Below, piece after piece: positions 8,750-17,168 of a stretch of 64,000 nt of DNA; positions within the stretch are counted from its first letter, which is position 1, and the number at the start of each line of letters is the position of its first letter. The stretch spans positions 62,001-126,000 of the forward strand of contig NZ_JAGEOJ010000001.1 of NCBI RefSeq assembly GCF_017573505.1, written 5' to 3'. The notes beneath the pieces were generated by a model, which was not told the origin of the DNA, made no database searches, and saw nothing but the letters and a program-made list of their open reading frames with translations. The position numbers were made by a program, and so were the translations under genes. This stretch comes from Actinomadura barringtoniae. GTDB lineage: Bacteria > Actinomycetota > Actinomycetes > Streptosporangiales > Streptosporangiaceae.

Positions 8750-10042
8750 TCAGCTGTGTATCGGCCGTGTATCAGCCTCGGGCAGCCGGAGAACGGCCAC
8801 GGCGCCGCCGTCGGGAGCGTTGGCGAGGGTGAGGTCGGCGCCGAGCACCCGGGCCTGGCCCAGGGCGATCGTCAACCCGAGCCCGTGCCCGCGCCCGCGT
8901 TCGGCAGCCCCGGTCCGGAACCGCTGCGGCCCCTCGTCCAGCAGCACGGCGGGAAAGCCGGGCCCGTGGTCGCGGACGACGATCGTGGCGCCGTCCACCC
9001 GGACCTCGACCGGGGCGCGGCCGTGCTTGTGAGCGTTGCCGACGAGGTTGGCGACGATCCGGTCCAGCCGGCGCGGGTCGGTGTGCACGGTGGCGGTGTG
9101 CCCGGTCGCGGTGTGCCCGGTCGCGGTGTGCCCGGTGGCGGGGCCGGTGGTGAGGAACGAGTCGAGGCCCGTTCGCGCGAGGGAGTCCTCGACGACCGCC
9201 ACCAGCGGGACGGCGCGGAGATCGGCCTCCTCGGCCCCGGCGTCGAGCCGCGAGATCTCCAGCAGGTCCTCGACGAGCCCTCGCAGCACGCTCACCCGGT
9301 CGCGGACGAGCGTGGTCGCCTCGCCGTCCGGCAGCAGCCCGGCCGAGGTGACCAGGCCCATCAGCGGGGTCCGCAGTTCGTGGGCGACGTCGGCGGTGAA
9401 GCGCTGCTCGGTCAGCAGGCGCCGCTGCAGGGACGCGGCCATCGAGTCGACCGCCTCGGCGATCGCCGCGATCTCGTCACCGCCGCGCCCGCCGCCGATC
9501 CGGGCGTCCAGGTCCCCGCCGGCGATGCGCCGGGCGGTGCCGGCCACGCGGCGCATGCGGCGGCTGAGGAACTCGGTCGCCGCGGCGGCGAACGGAACCA
9601 CGACCAGAAGGGCGACCAGGACGGCCTTGACGATGCTCCGGTCGAAGGCCTGGAGGCTCTCCTGCCTGGGGCTCATGTCGATCCTGGCGGCCACGACCTT
9701 GCCCTCGAACAGCTGCCCCGCCCACATCCACGGCCCGCCCGGCGACTGGTCGTCGTACCAGGCGGCGGGCCAGCCGTGTTCGGCGCCCAGCCGGCGGAGC
9801 TGCGAGGGGACCCCGACTCCGACCTGCAGCGCTTTCTTCTTCGGGCTGGATCCCGTGTCGGCCACCGCGGCCTGCACCGCCTCGATCGCCTCTCTCTTGC
9901 CCTCGTCCTGCTGGCGTTCGGCGGTGGCGCGGTGCACGAGCAGGCCGACGACCAGCGCGACGGCGCAGGACGACACGGCCACCAAGGCGGCGATCTTCCA
10001 GCCCAGCGAACGCCAGTTGAGCAGTGCCCGGACGGCCTCCAT
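8750..10042 (-). CDS. HAMP-containing sensor histidine kinase
   Basis: 430-residue classical membrane sensor kinase. Transmembrane segments lie at about 15-35 and 135-155 and flank an extracellular region of about 100 residues; HAMP follows (ARRIAGGDLDARIGG), then the H box ADVAHELRTPLMGL, N box NLVGNAHKHG and G box VRDHGPGFP. It starts one base after the stop of the response regulator gene (TGA-G-ATG), so the two are coupled. Oddity: between H and N boxes four 15-base tandem repeats encode reiterated TATGH-like pentapeptides (9081-9140). Linkage to a D,D-carboxypeptidase gene suggests an envelope signal, by inference. Confidence 0.92.
   Translation of the reverse strand: MEAVRALLNWRSLGWKIAALVAVSSCAVALVVGLLVHRATAERQQDEGKREAIEAVQAAVADTGSSPKKKALQVGVGVPSQLRRLGAEHGWPAAWYDDQSPGGPWMWAGQLFEGKVVAARIDMSPRQESLQAFDRSIVKAVLVALLVVVPFAAAATEFLSRRMRRVAGTARRIAGGDLDARIGGGRGGDEIAAIAEAVDSMAASLQRRLLTEQRFTADVAHELRTPLMGLVTSAGLLPDGEATTLVRDRVSVLRGLVEDLLEISRLDAGAEEADLRAVPLVAVVEDSLARTGLDSFLTTGPATGHTATGHTATGHTATVHTDPRRLDRIVANLVGNAHKHGRAPVEVRVDGATIVVRDHGPGFPAVLLDEGPQRFRTGAAERGRGHGLGLTIALGQARVLGADLTLANAPDGGAVAVLRLPEADTRPIHS
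9081..9140. repeat. Four tandem 15-bp repeats inside the kinase gene
   Basis: The unit gtgtgcccggtcgcg is repeated at 9096, 9111 and 9126, with a diverged first copy at 9081. The length is a multiple of three, so copy-number change would only add or remove five residues (HTATG-type) and would not break the frame. Confidence 0.85.
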
Positions 10043-10043
10043 C

Positions 10044-10793
10044 TCAGCGCCTCAGCTTGTAGCCGAAGCCGCGGACGGTCTCGATCCGCTCGGCGCCGAT
10101 CTTGCGCCGCAGCCGCTGGACGCACAGGTCGACGACGCGGCTGTCGCCGTCCCAGCCGTAGTCCCACACGTTGCGCAGGAGCGTCTGGCGGTCGAGCACG
10201 ATGCCCGGGTGCGCGGCGAACTCCAGGAGCAGCCGCAGCTCCGTAGGCGACAGTTCGATCCGTTCGCCGCCCCGGAACACCTCCAGGGAGGCGGTGTCGA
10301 GGGTGAGGTCGCCGAAGCGCAGCCGTTCGGCCGCATGATCGGCCGCGGGTTCGGCGGCCGGAACGGCGTCGGGGGTGAAGCTGGCACGCCGCAGCAGCGA
10401 GCGGATGCGGGCCACCAGCACCGGAACGTCGACCGGCTTGACCACGTAGTCGTCGGCTCCCGCCTCCAACCCCGTCACCACGTCGAGGGCGTCACCGCGG
10501 GCGGACATCATCAGGATGGGCACCAGGCTGACCTCCCGCACCCCGCGGGTGAGGCTGATCCCGTCCAGCTCGGGCAGCATCACGTCCAGGAGCAGCAGGT
10601 CATGGCCGCCCTCGCGGGCCCGTTCCAGGCCGGTCATGCCGTCCGCGACGGCGGTCACCGCGTAGCCGTACCGTTCCAGCGCCATCGTGACCGACTTGCG
10701 GATCACCTCGTCGTCCTCGACGAGCAGCACCGCCACCGGGGCCTGCGCGGACGCCGCACCGCCGGCGGATGCCGCACCGCCACCGTTCGCCAT
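10044..10793 (-). CDS. OmpR/PhoB-family response regulator
   Basis: 249 residues from the ATG at 10793, which has GGGAGGGGAC upstream; a GTG at 10808 would place that Shine-Dalgarno inside the gene. Receiver domain at about residues 20-135, with the phospho-Asp in LLLDVMLPELDG; winged-helix DNA-binding domain at about 155-248 (ELSPTELRLLLEFAAHPG, then DSRVVDLCVQRLRRK). The first 18 residues are a low-complexity Ala/Gly stretch. It is the cognate regulator of the adjacent kinase and is likely autoregulated. Confidence 0.94.
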   Translation of the reverse strand: MANGGGAASAGGAASAQAPVAVLLVEDDEVIRKSVTMALERYGYAVTAVADGMTGLERAREGGHDLLLLDVMLPELDGISLTRGVREVSLVPILMMSARGDALDVVTGLEAGADDYVVKPVDVPVLVARIRSLLRRASFTPDAVPAAEPAADHAAERLRFGDLTLDTASLEVFRGGERIELSPTELRLLLEFAAHPGIVLDRQTLLRNVWDYGWDGDSRVVDLCVQRLRRKIGAERIETVRGFGYKLRR

Positions 10794-10827
10794 GCCGTCC
10801 CCTCCCACCGCGATACGTCGCCCGCCC

Positions 10828-10902
10828 GCCGGTGTCCCGCCGACCGCTGTCCCGCCTGCCGGTGTCCCGCCCGCCGATGTCTCGCCGACCGCTGTCCCCT
10901 GC
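10828..10902. repeat. Imperfect ~15-bp tandem repeats upstream of the response regulator
   Basis: About five degenerate copies of gccggtgtcccgcc and gaccgctgtcccgcc lie 35-110 bases upstream of the response regulator start. Half-repeats of this kind at helical-turn-like spacing could be binding sites, but simple slippage repeats are as likely. Confidence 0.5.
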
Positions 10903-11002
10903 CGATTCCCTTGATCGACGTTACCGGCCGTGAGGTGGCGGCGGTGACCACCGGAAGGGGGACGGAGGGGAACGGCGCCTCATACCGTGGGCCTACACGG
11001 CG

Positions 11003-11040
11003 AAGGAGCAGTGGGCCGCGTTCGCGGGCCACTGCTCCTT
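11003..11040. terminator. Hairpin terminator downstream of clpX
   Basis: AAGGAGCAGTGG pairs with CCACTGCTCCTT, with one mismatch and a further CCGCG/CGCGG inner stem around a TT loop. It lies 12 bases after the clpX stop on the minus strand. No long T-run follows, as is common in high-G+C actinomycetes. Confidence 0.7.
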
Positions 11041-11051
11041 GGGATCGTTCG

Positions 11052-12326
11052 CTATGCCGACTTCTCGCGAGGCTCGCGCTTGGTGCGCTCGCGGGGGACG
11101 AGGGTCGGGTTGACGTGCTCCAGGACCGCCTCGCGGGTGATGACCACGCGGGCCACGTCCACGCGGGAGGGGACCTCGTACATCACCGAGAGGAGGACCT
11201 CCTCCATGATGGCGCGGAGGCCTCGGGCGCCCGTGCCGCGGAGGATGGCCTGGTCGGCGATCGCCTCGAGGGCGTCGTCGGTGAACTCCAGGTCGACACC
11301 GTCGAGCTCGAAGAGGCGGTGGTACTGGCGCACCAGCGCGTTCTTGGGCTCGGTGAGGATGTTGATCAGCGCCTCGCGGTCCAGGTTGTGGACGCTGGTG
11401 ATGACCGGGAGGCGGCCGACGAACTCGGGGATCATGCCGAACTTGAGGAGGTCCTCGGGCATGACGTCCGCGAGCACGTTCACCGACTCGTCGAACTCGG
11501 TCTTGGAGCGGATCACGGCGCCGAAGCCCATGCCCTGCTTGCCGACGCGGGATTCGACGATCTTCTCCAGGCCGGCGAAGGCGCCGCCGCAGATGAACAG
11601 GACGTTCGTCGTGTCGATCTGGATGAACTCCTGGTGGGGGTGCTTGCGGCCGCCCTGGGGCGGAACGCTCGCGGTGGTGCCTTCCAGGATCTTCAGCAGA
11701 GCCTGCTGGACGCCCTCGCCCGAGACGTCGCGGGTGATCGACGGGTTCTCGCTCTTGCGAGCGATCTTGTCGACCTCATCGATGTAGATGATCCCGGTCT
11801 CGGCCTTCTTGACGTCGTAGTCGGCCGCTTGGATGAGCTTCAGGAGGATGTTCTCGACATCCTCGCCTACGTAGCCTGCCTCCGTCAGCGCCGTGGCGTC
11901 CGCGATGGCGAACGGGACGTTGAGGAGTTTGGCGAGCGTCTGCGCGAGCAGCGTCTTGCCCGATCCGGTCGGACCCAGGAGAAGGATGTTCGACTTGGCC
12001 AGCTCGACCGCGTCGTCTCGTGAGTTGTCGCCGGACTGGATGCGCTTGTAGTGGTTGTAGACGGCGACCGACAGGGCCTTCTTCGCCGTGTCCTGCCCGA
12101 TGACGTAGGAGTCCAGGAACTCGTAGATCTCCCGCGGCTTGGGCAGGCTGTCCCACTTGAGGTCGGAGGTCTCGGAGAGCTCCTCCTCGATGATCTCGTT
12201 ACAGAGATCGATGCACTCGTCGCAGATGTACACGCCCGGACCCGCGATGAGCTTCTTGACCTGCTTTTGGCTCTTTCCGCAGAACGAGCACTTGAGCAGG
12301 TCACCACCGTCGCCGATGCGTGCCAC
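11052..12326 (-). CDS. clpX: ATP-dependent Clp protease ATP-binding subunit ClpX
   Basis: 424 residues, the normal ClpX length. An N-terminal C4 zinc finger (CSFCGK and CDEC, about residues 15-40) recruits substrates and adaptors; the AAA+ core has Walker A GPTGSGKT, Walker [11 protein letters not shown], and the C-terminal sensor region [11 protein letters not shown]. ClpX unfolds tagged proteins and threads them into the ClpP1P2 chamber, whose genes lie just upstream. A 173-base gap before it leaves room for its own promoter. Confidence 0.98.
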   Translation of the reverse strand: MARIGDGGDLLKCSFCGKSQKQVKKLIAGPGVYICDECIDLCNEIIEEELSETSDLKWDSLPKPREIYEFLDSYVIGQDTAKKALSVAVYNHYKRIQSGDNSRDDAVELAKSNILLLGPTGSGKTLLAQTLAKLLNVPFAIADATALTEAGYVGEDVENILLKLIQAADYDVKKAETGIIYIDEVDKIARKSENPSITRDVSGEGVQQALLKILEGTTASVPPQGGRKHPHQEFIQIDTTNVLFICGGAFAGLEKIVESRVGKQGMGFGAVIRSKTEFDESVNVLADVMPEDLLKFGMIPEFVGRLPVITSVHNLDREALINILTEPKNALVRQYHRLFELDGVDLEFTDDALEAIADQAILRGTGARGLRAIMEEVLLSVMYEVPSRVDVARVVITREAVLEHVNPTLVPRERTKREPREKSA

Positions 12327-12499
12327 CCAACTGTCTCCTTTTCGTGGGGCCGCCCGCCTGAGAGGTTGCGGCGCAGCTCGGTTGCGTCCCGAAGGCTCTC
12401 GACGTTGGACTCGACGTTACCGCCTCCAACGGACTTGGTAAGCCCCTCGCCCGGAAGTGTGACGACCGGGCTGGGGGTCTCCCTCGTCCGTATGCCGTC

Positions 12500-13186
12500 T
12501 CAGGACGACACTACCTCGGCTCGCTTCTTCCTGCTGGAGAAGACATCGTCGATCAGACCGTACGCCTTGGCCTCGTCCGCTGTCAGAATTTTGTCACGTT
12601 CGATGTCGTGCCGGACGTCATCGATGGTCTTGCCGCTGTGCTTGGCCAGGATCTCCTCGAGCAGCTCGCGGATCCGCATGATCTCGCGGGCCTGGATCTC
12701 GATGTCGCTGGACTGGCCGTAGGTGCCCTCGGTCGCCGGCTGGTGGATCAGGATCCGGGAGTTGGGCAGCGCGGCCCGCTTCCCCTGGGTCCCGGCGGCG
12801 AGGAGAACGGCGGCGGCCGAGGCGGCCTGGCCGATGCACACGGTCTGCACGTCCGGCTTGACGAACTGCATCGTGTCGTAGATCGCCGTCATGGCGGTGA
12901 ACGAGCCGCCGGGCGAGTTGATGTAGATCGAGATGTCGCGGTCCGGGTCGATCGACTCCAGCGTGATCAGCTGGGCCATCACGTCGTTGGCCGACGCGTC
13001 GTCGATCTGGACGCCGAGGAAGATGATCCGCTCCTCGAAGAGCTTGTTGTACGGGTTCATCTCCTTGACCCCGTACGTGGTGCGCTCGACGAAGGACGGG
13101 ATGATGTAGCGGTTGTCGACGGGCATCGGGGCCCGCCCACCGGCCGCCATCACATCGGTGATGTTCGGCCTGATCAGGTCGCTCAC
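12500..13186 (-). CDS. clpP2: ATP-dependent Clp protease proteolytic subunit ClpP2
   Basis: 228-residue serine protease subunit. The catalytic triad is visible: Ser in [12 protein letters not shown], His in ILIHQPA and Asp in the [10 protein letters not shown] segment. The longer N-terminus (about 30 residues before VKEMNPYN) is typical of actinobacterial ClpP2 and may be processed. In actinobacteria ClpP2 forms mixed tetradecamers with ClpP1. Its start is 29 bases after the clpP1 stop, so the pair is an operon. Confidence 0.97.
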   Translation of the reverse strand: MSDLIRPNITDVMAAGGRAPMPVDNRYIIPSFVERTTYGVKEMNPYNKLFEERIIFLGVQIDDASANDVMAQLITLESIDPDRDISIYINSPGGSFTAMTAIYDTMQFVKPDVQTVCIGQAASAAAVLLAAGTQGKRAALPNSRILIHQPATEGTYGQSSDIEIQAREIMRIRELLEEILAKHSGKTIDDVRHDIERDKILTADEAKAYGLIDDVFSSRKKRAEVVSS

Positions 13187-13215
13187 TGCATGCCTCCGAT
13201 AAGTGATTCAGGTCG

Positions 13216-13854
13216 TCAGGAGACGGGGCCCTCGGAGGGCACCTGGGTCGCGCTCTCCACCACGTGGTCGACGAGGCCGTAGTCCTTGGCCTCGGCGGCG
13301 GTGAACCAGCGGTCGCGGTCGGAGTCGCGCTCGATCTGCTCCAGCGACTGGCCGGTGTGCTCGGCGATCTTCTCCGCCAGCGTCTTCTTCACGTAGAGCA
13401 TCTGCTCGGCCTGGATCTTGATGTCCGAGGCCGTGCCGCCGATGCCGCCGGACGGCTGGTGCATCATGATCCGCGCGTGCGGCAGGGCGTACCGCTTGCC
13501 GGCGGTGCCCGCGCACAGCAGGAACTGTCCCATCGACGCGGCCAGGCCCATGCCCACCGTCACGATGTCGTTCGGGACGTACTTCATGATGTCGTAGATC
13601 GCCATGCCGGCGGTGACGGAGCCGCCGGGCGAGTTGATGTAGAGCGTGATGTCGCGGCGGCCGTCCTCTGCGGACAGCAGCAGCAGCTCGGCGCAGATGC
13701 GGTTGGCGATGTCGTCGTCGACCTGCTGGCCGAGGACGACGATGCGCTGGCGCAGCAGGCGCTGGAAAAGCTGCTCGCCCAGAGGGAGCAGGGGCGCTTC
13801 GGCCACCCGCGCCTGGATCGGCGACGACTCATCGAAAGTCGGAGGCATGCTCAC
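13216..13854 (-). CDS. clpP1: ATP-dependent Clp protease proteolytic subunit ClpP1
   Basis: 212 residues. Catalytic Ser in [13 protein letters not shown], His in IMMHQPSGG and Asp in [12 protein letters not shown] use the GTG at 13854 because GGAGG sits eight bases upstream; the ATG at 13848 would be too far from it. First gene of the clpP1-clpP2 operon; clpX follows with a longer gap. In other actinomycetes this operon is activated by ClgR, but I did not find a convincing ClgR box here. Confidence 0.97.
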   Translation of the reverse strand: MSMPPTFDESSPIQARVAEAPLLPLGEQLFQRLLRQRIVVLGQQVDDDIANRICAELLLLSAEDGRRDITLYINSPGGSVTAGMAIYDIMKYVPNDIVTVGMGLAASMGQFLLCAGTAGKRYALPHARIMMHQPSGGIGGTASDIKIQAEQMLYVKKTLAEKIAEHTGQSLEQIERDSDRDRWFTAAEAKDYGLVDHVVESATQVPSEGPVS

Positions 13855-14173
13855 CGGGTGTTCCTCCGGTCCTTTAATCGGTTCGGATGATTGGACATTA
13901 ACGCGCTGACGGCACCGTTCACGCCGCGAGGGCCGCCTTTTCGCCAGGGGCGTACCGGAGCATCAAGATCTCGGAAACGGGAACAAGAACGCCCCGTACC
14001 CCTTCGCGGGGGTACGGGGCGTTCGACGACGAACCTGAGGGCGGCCTGGAGACGGCCTGAGAGGCCCCTGAAGGGCACCCCAGGGCCGTACGGCACCTCG
14101 CGAGGCGTTCAGCGGCCCTGAGCCTTCACACCGGCTCTGGAGCGCGCCGACCGCGCTGCGTGCGCTGAGTGCG
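13855..14173. other. Intergenic region between tig and clpP1
   Basis: A 319-base gap. It holds the tig terminator hairpin at 13987-14024 and, nearer clpP1, presumably the clpP1P2 promoter. I do not see a supported gene or a clear regulator box. Confidence 0.6.
13987..14024. terminator. Very strong terminator hairpin between tig and clpP1
   Basis: A perfect 16-bp stem: GAACGCCCCGTACCCC (13987-14002), a six-base loop, then its exact reverse complement (14009-14024). It lies about 150 bases beyond the tig stop, separates tig from the clpP operon, and would stop transcription in either direction. Confidence 0.85.
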
Positions 14174-15700
14174 TCAGGCGTCCTTCTTGGCCTCGGCGGC
14201 CTCTTCGGCGTCCACGGCCTCGGCGGCGGCCGCGTTGGCCTCCTCGGCGGCCTTGGCGTCCGCGGCGTCGGCCTCGGCGGCGTCCTCCGCGTCGTCGGCG
14301 ATCTCCTGGGCCTCGGCGGCGACCTCGGCCTCGGCATCGGCCTCGCTCTCGACCTCGATCGTCTCGCCGGTCTCACCGTTCAGCTCGGTGCGCACGGCGT
14401 CGACGTCGATCACGTTGCCGGACTCGTCCTTGATCACGACGTTCTCGACCACGAGGTTGAGGGCCTTGCTGCGCAGGACCTCCGACACGATCGCCGGGAG
14501 CTGGTTGTTCTCGGTGAGGTACTGGGCGAGCTGCTGCGGCTGGACGCCCATCTGCATCGCCTGCGTGACGACGTACTCGCTGAGCTCCTCGTTCTCGACG
14601 CCGAGCTCCTCCTGGACGGCGAGCTGGTCGAGCACGAAGCCGCCCTTGACCGCCAGCGCGGCGGCGTCGGCGACCTCCTTGTCGAACTCCTCCTCGGACT
14701 TCTCCTCGTCCTTGAGGTAGTCCTCCTTGGTCATGCCGGCCATCTGGAGCTGCTGCTCCAGCTGCTGGTTGCGGCGGGAGATCTCCTCCTCGACCACCTT
14801 GTCGGGCAGCGGGATCTCGACCTTCTCCAGCAGCGCCTCGAGGGCCTTGTCGCGGGCGTCCGACAGCTGCTGCATCTTGACCTGGCGGCCGAGCCGGGTC
14901 TGCACGTCCTCGCGGAGCTCGTCGATGGTGTCGAACTCGCTGGCCATCTGGGCGAAGTCGTCGTCCAGCTCCGGCAGGTTCTTCACCTTGACGCTCTGCA
15001 CGGTGGCGGTGATCTCCGCCTCCTCGCCGGCGTGCTCGCCGCCGACCAGGGTGCTGGTGAACGTCTTGCTCTCGCCGGCCGACAGGCCGACCAGTGCGTC
15101 GTCCAGGCCCTCGACGGCCGACTTGCTGCCGACCTCGTAGGAGTAGCCACTGGTCGAGGCGTCCTCGACCTCCTCGTCGCCGATCTTGGCGGCCAGGTCG
15201 ATGGTGGCGAAGTCGCCCTCCTCGACGGCCCGCTCGGCGGTGGTCAGCGACGCGAACCGCTCGCGCAGGTTGTCGATGGTCTCGGCGATCTGGTCGTCGG
15301 TGACCTCGGCGTCCTCGACGGTGACCTCGAGGCCGTCGTAGTCGGGCACGTCGAACTTGGGCCGGATGTCCACCTCGGCGGTGAACGCGAACTGGGTGCC
15401 GTCCTCGAGTTCGGTGACCTCGACGTCGGGCTGCCCGAGCACGAACAGCTCGCTCTCCTCGACGGCTCGGCCGTACAGCTCGGGAAGCGCGTCGTTGACC
15501 GCCTCCTGCAGGACCGCACCCCGGCCTACGTACTTGTCGATCAGCGGAGCGGGGACCTTGCCGGGCCGGAAGCCCTTGATCCGCACCTGCTGCGAGATCT
15601 CCTTGTACGCCTTGTCGAGGTTCGGCTTGAGCTCGTCGAACGGAACCTCGACGGTGAGCTTGACCCTCGTGGGGGTCAGCTCCTCGACATCGGTCTTCAC
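14174..15700 (-). CDS. tig: Trigger factor, ribosome-associated chaperone
   Basis: 508 residues. The N-terminal ribosome-binding domain carries the GFRPGKVPAPLI signature (about residues 43-54), the PPIase (FKBP-like) domain is at about 160-240, and the C-terminal chaperone arms follow. The last roughly 70 residues are an unusual Ala/Asp/Glu-rich tail (EADAEAEVAAEAQEIADDAE type, ending in KKDA), longer and more acidic than in most orthologues. Neighbouring clpP1P2 and clpX form the common bacterial tig-clp proteostasis block. Its promoter lies in the 252-base region shared with the divergent membrane protein. Confidence 0.97.
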   Translation of the reverse strand: MKTDVEELTPTRVKLTVEVPFDELKPNLDKAYKEISQQVRIKGFRPGKVPAPLIDKYVGRGAVLQEAVNDALPELYGRAVEESELFVLGQPDVEVTELEDGTQFAFTAEVDIRPKFDVPDYDGLEVTVEDAEVTDDQIAETIDNLRERFASLTTAERAVEEGDFATIDLAAKIGDEEVEDASTSGYSYEVGSKSAVEGLDDALVGLSAGESKTFTSTLVGGEHAGEEAEITATVQSVKVKNLPELDDDFAQMASEFDTIDELREDVQTRLGRQVKMQQLSDARDKALEALLEKVEIPLPDKVVEEEISRRNQQLEQQLQMAGMTKEDYLKDEEKSEEEFDKEVADAAALAVKGGFVLDQLAVQEELGVENEELSEYVVTQAMQMGVQPQQLAQYLTENNQLPAIVSEVLRSKALNLVVENVVIKDESGNVIDVDAVRTELNGETGETIEVESEADAEAEVAAEAQEIADDAEDAAEADAADAKAAEEANAAAAEAVDAEEAAEAKKDA

Positions 15701-15952
15701 TGGGGTAGGTCTCCTTGATCGGGCGCTGTCTCGGCCGACGGCGTTCGACGCGTGCTCAGCCAGTCAGTCTCTGGTGGGCGCGGGCACGCCGAGAACCGGC
15801 TCCGCGCCTTCGCGCGCCAAGTCTATGGGGTACGGAAGCCCGGTGCGGACACTGGTGGCCAGGAAGCTAGTGCAAACCCGCCTGAAGTTTCGTGTAACCG
15901 ATGCATTACAGGCATGTGACACGCGGGACCGCAGACTGCATACTCGTTCGGG

Positions 15953-17047
15953 ATGAACGGGATAGTTGCGGCCTTTGTGGCGACAGGGCTGTATTACGTC
16001 GGGTTCGCCATCTTCAAGCTGGCGGCCGACCGGATGGAGCCCATCCGCGGAAACCGGATCCCGCACATGGTCTGGACGATCGTGTCCAACTGGGTCTTCC
16101 TGCTCGGCCTGGCCCTGGTCCTGTGCGGACTCAGCCTGCAGATCCTCGCGCTCAGCAAGGAGTCGCTGGGCATCGCAGTGCCGATCTTCATGTCCGGCGT
16201 CATCCCGCTGATCATCATATCGATGATCTTCTTCGGCGAGCGGCTGACCGGGCGCGAATGGCTGAGCCTGCTGCTCATCGCCGCGGGCATGGCGCTGCTC
16301 ACACTGTCCATCGGCAACCCGCCGCCGATCGAGGCCGTGGACGTGCCGGCATGGAAGCTCGGCGTCGTGGTCGGCCCGGCCATCCTGGTGCCACTGCTCA
16401 TCATGGTCTTCGGCGACTACCGGCCCGACGGCCGGCACGCCCGGCCGGTCACCGGCATCGCGTACGGGCTGAGCTCGGGCTTCCCGGTCGGCACCGCGGA
16501 GCTGGCCATCAAGGGCTGGAGCGACTCGGGCTCCAAGGGCCTCAGCATCCTGGCCACCCCGTACCCCTACGTGACCGTGCTGGCCGCGGGGCTGGGCTTC
16601 GGCATCATGGTGATGGCCTTCCAGCGTTGCCGCGTCGCCATCGTCGCGACCGTCATGACGGTCGCCGCCAAGTCGTACCTCCTGCTCATGGGCACGTTCA
16701 TGTACGACGAGCCCTGGCCGAGCGACGGCGGTCACTTCAGTCTCCGCCTGGCCGCGCTCGTGCTCGGCGCGATCGGCGTCCTGCAGTTCCCCCGGCACCG
16801 CCCGGTGGAGAACATCGAGCCGTACGAAGAGGTCCCGGCCGCGCAGGCCACGCAGCCGCCTCCGGGGATGGTGTTCCCGCAGGCCCGCGACCCGCTGGCG
16901 GGCGTTCCCCTGTCCGCGCCCACCCCCTACCCCGGCCAGCAGGCACCGCCGCCGCAGGCCCCGCCGCCGCGCAGCCCGTACGCCGAGGACCCGCTGGGCC
17001 AGTACCGCAACCAGCCCGGCGAGCAGAACCGCCGCTACCCCCGCTGA
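15953..17047 (+). CDS. EamA/DMT-like integral membrane protein with proline-rich tail
   Basis: 364 residues with about eight or nine hydrophobic helices between residues 1 and 285, arranged like two halves of a drug/metabolite transporter (for example ALSKESLGIAVPIFMSGVIPLIIISMIFFGE cut by short loops, then ERLTGREWLSLLL). The C-terminal 75 residues are Pro/Gln/Ala-rich and probably cytoplasmic. The ATG at 15953 follows GGGATGAAC-like sequence without a strong ribosome site. It is transcribed divergently from tig. Substrate unknown; a transporter role is inferred only from topology. Confidence 0.65.
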   Translation: MNGIVAAFVATGLYYVGFAIFKLAADRMEPIRGNRIPHMVWTIVSNWVFLLGLALVLCGLSLQILALSKESLGIAVPIFMSGVIPLIIISMIFFGERLTGREWLSLLLIAAGMALLTLSIGNPPPIEAVDVPAWKLGVVVGPAILVPLLIMVFGDYRPDGRHARPVTGIAYGLSSGFPVGTAELAIKGWSDSGSKGLSILATPYPYVTVLAAGLGFGIMVMAFQRCRVAIVATVMTVAAKSYLLLMGTFMYDEPWPSDGGHFSLRLAALVLGAIGVLQFPRHRPVENIEPYEEVPAAQATQPPPGMVFPQARDPLAGVPLSAPTPYPGQQAPPPQAPPPRSPYAEDPLGQYRNQPGEQNRRYPR

Positions 17048-17168
17048 CCGATCCCGGCCTGGCAGTCTGCCGTCTCGCCAGGCCTGCTGGCCTGTGCTCC
17101 CTAGGCCTGCTGGTCTGGCGTAGGGGTCCCCCGTCGTCTCGGCGGTCTCCCGGCGTCCTGGAGTGCGG

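Noticed and set aside
9036..12023. A 995-codon plus-strand open frame
   Set aside because: Antisense to a kinase, its regulator and clpX, all of which have clear conserved motifs.
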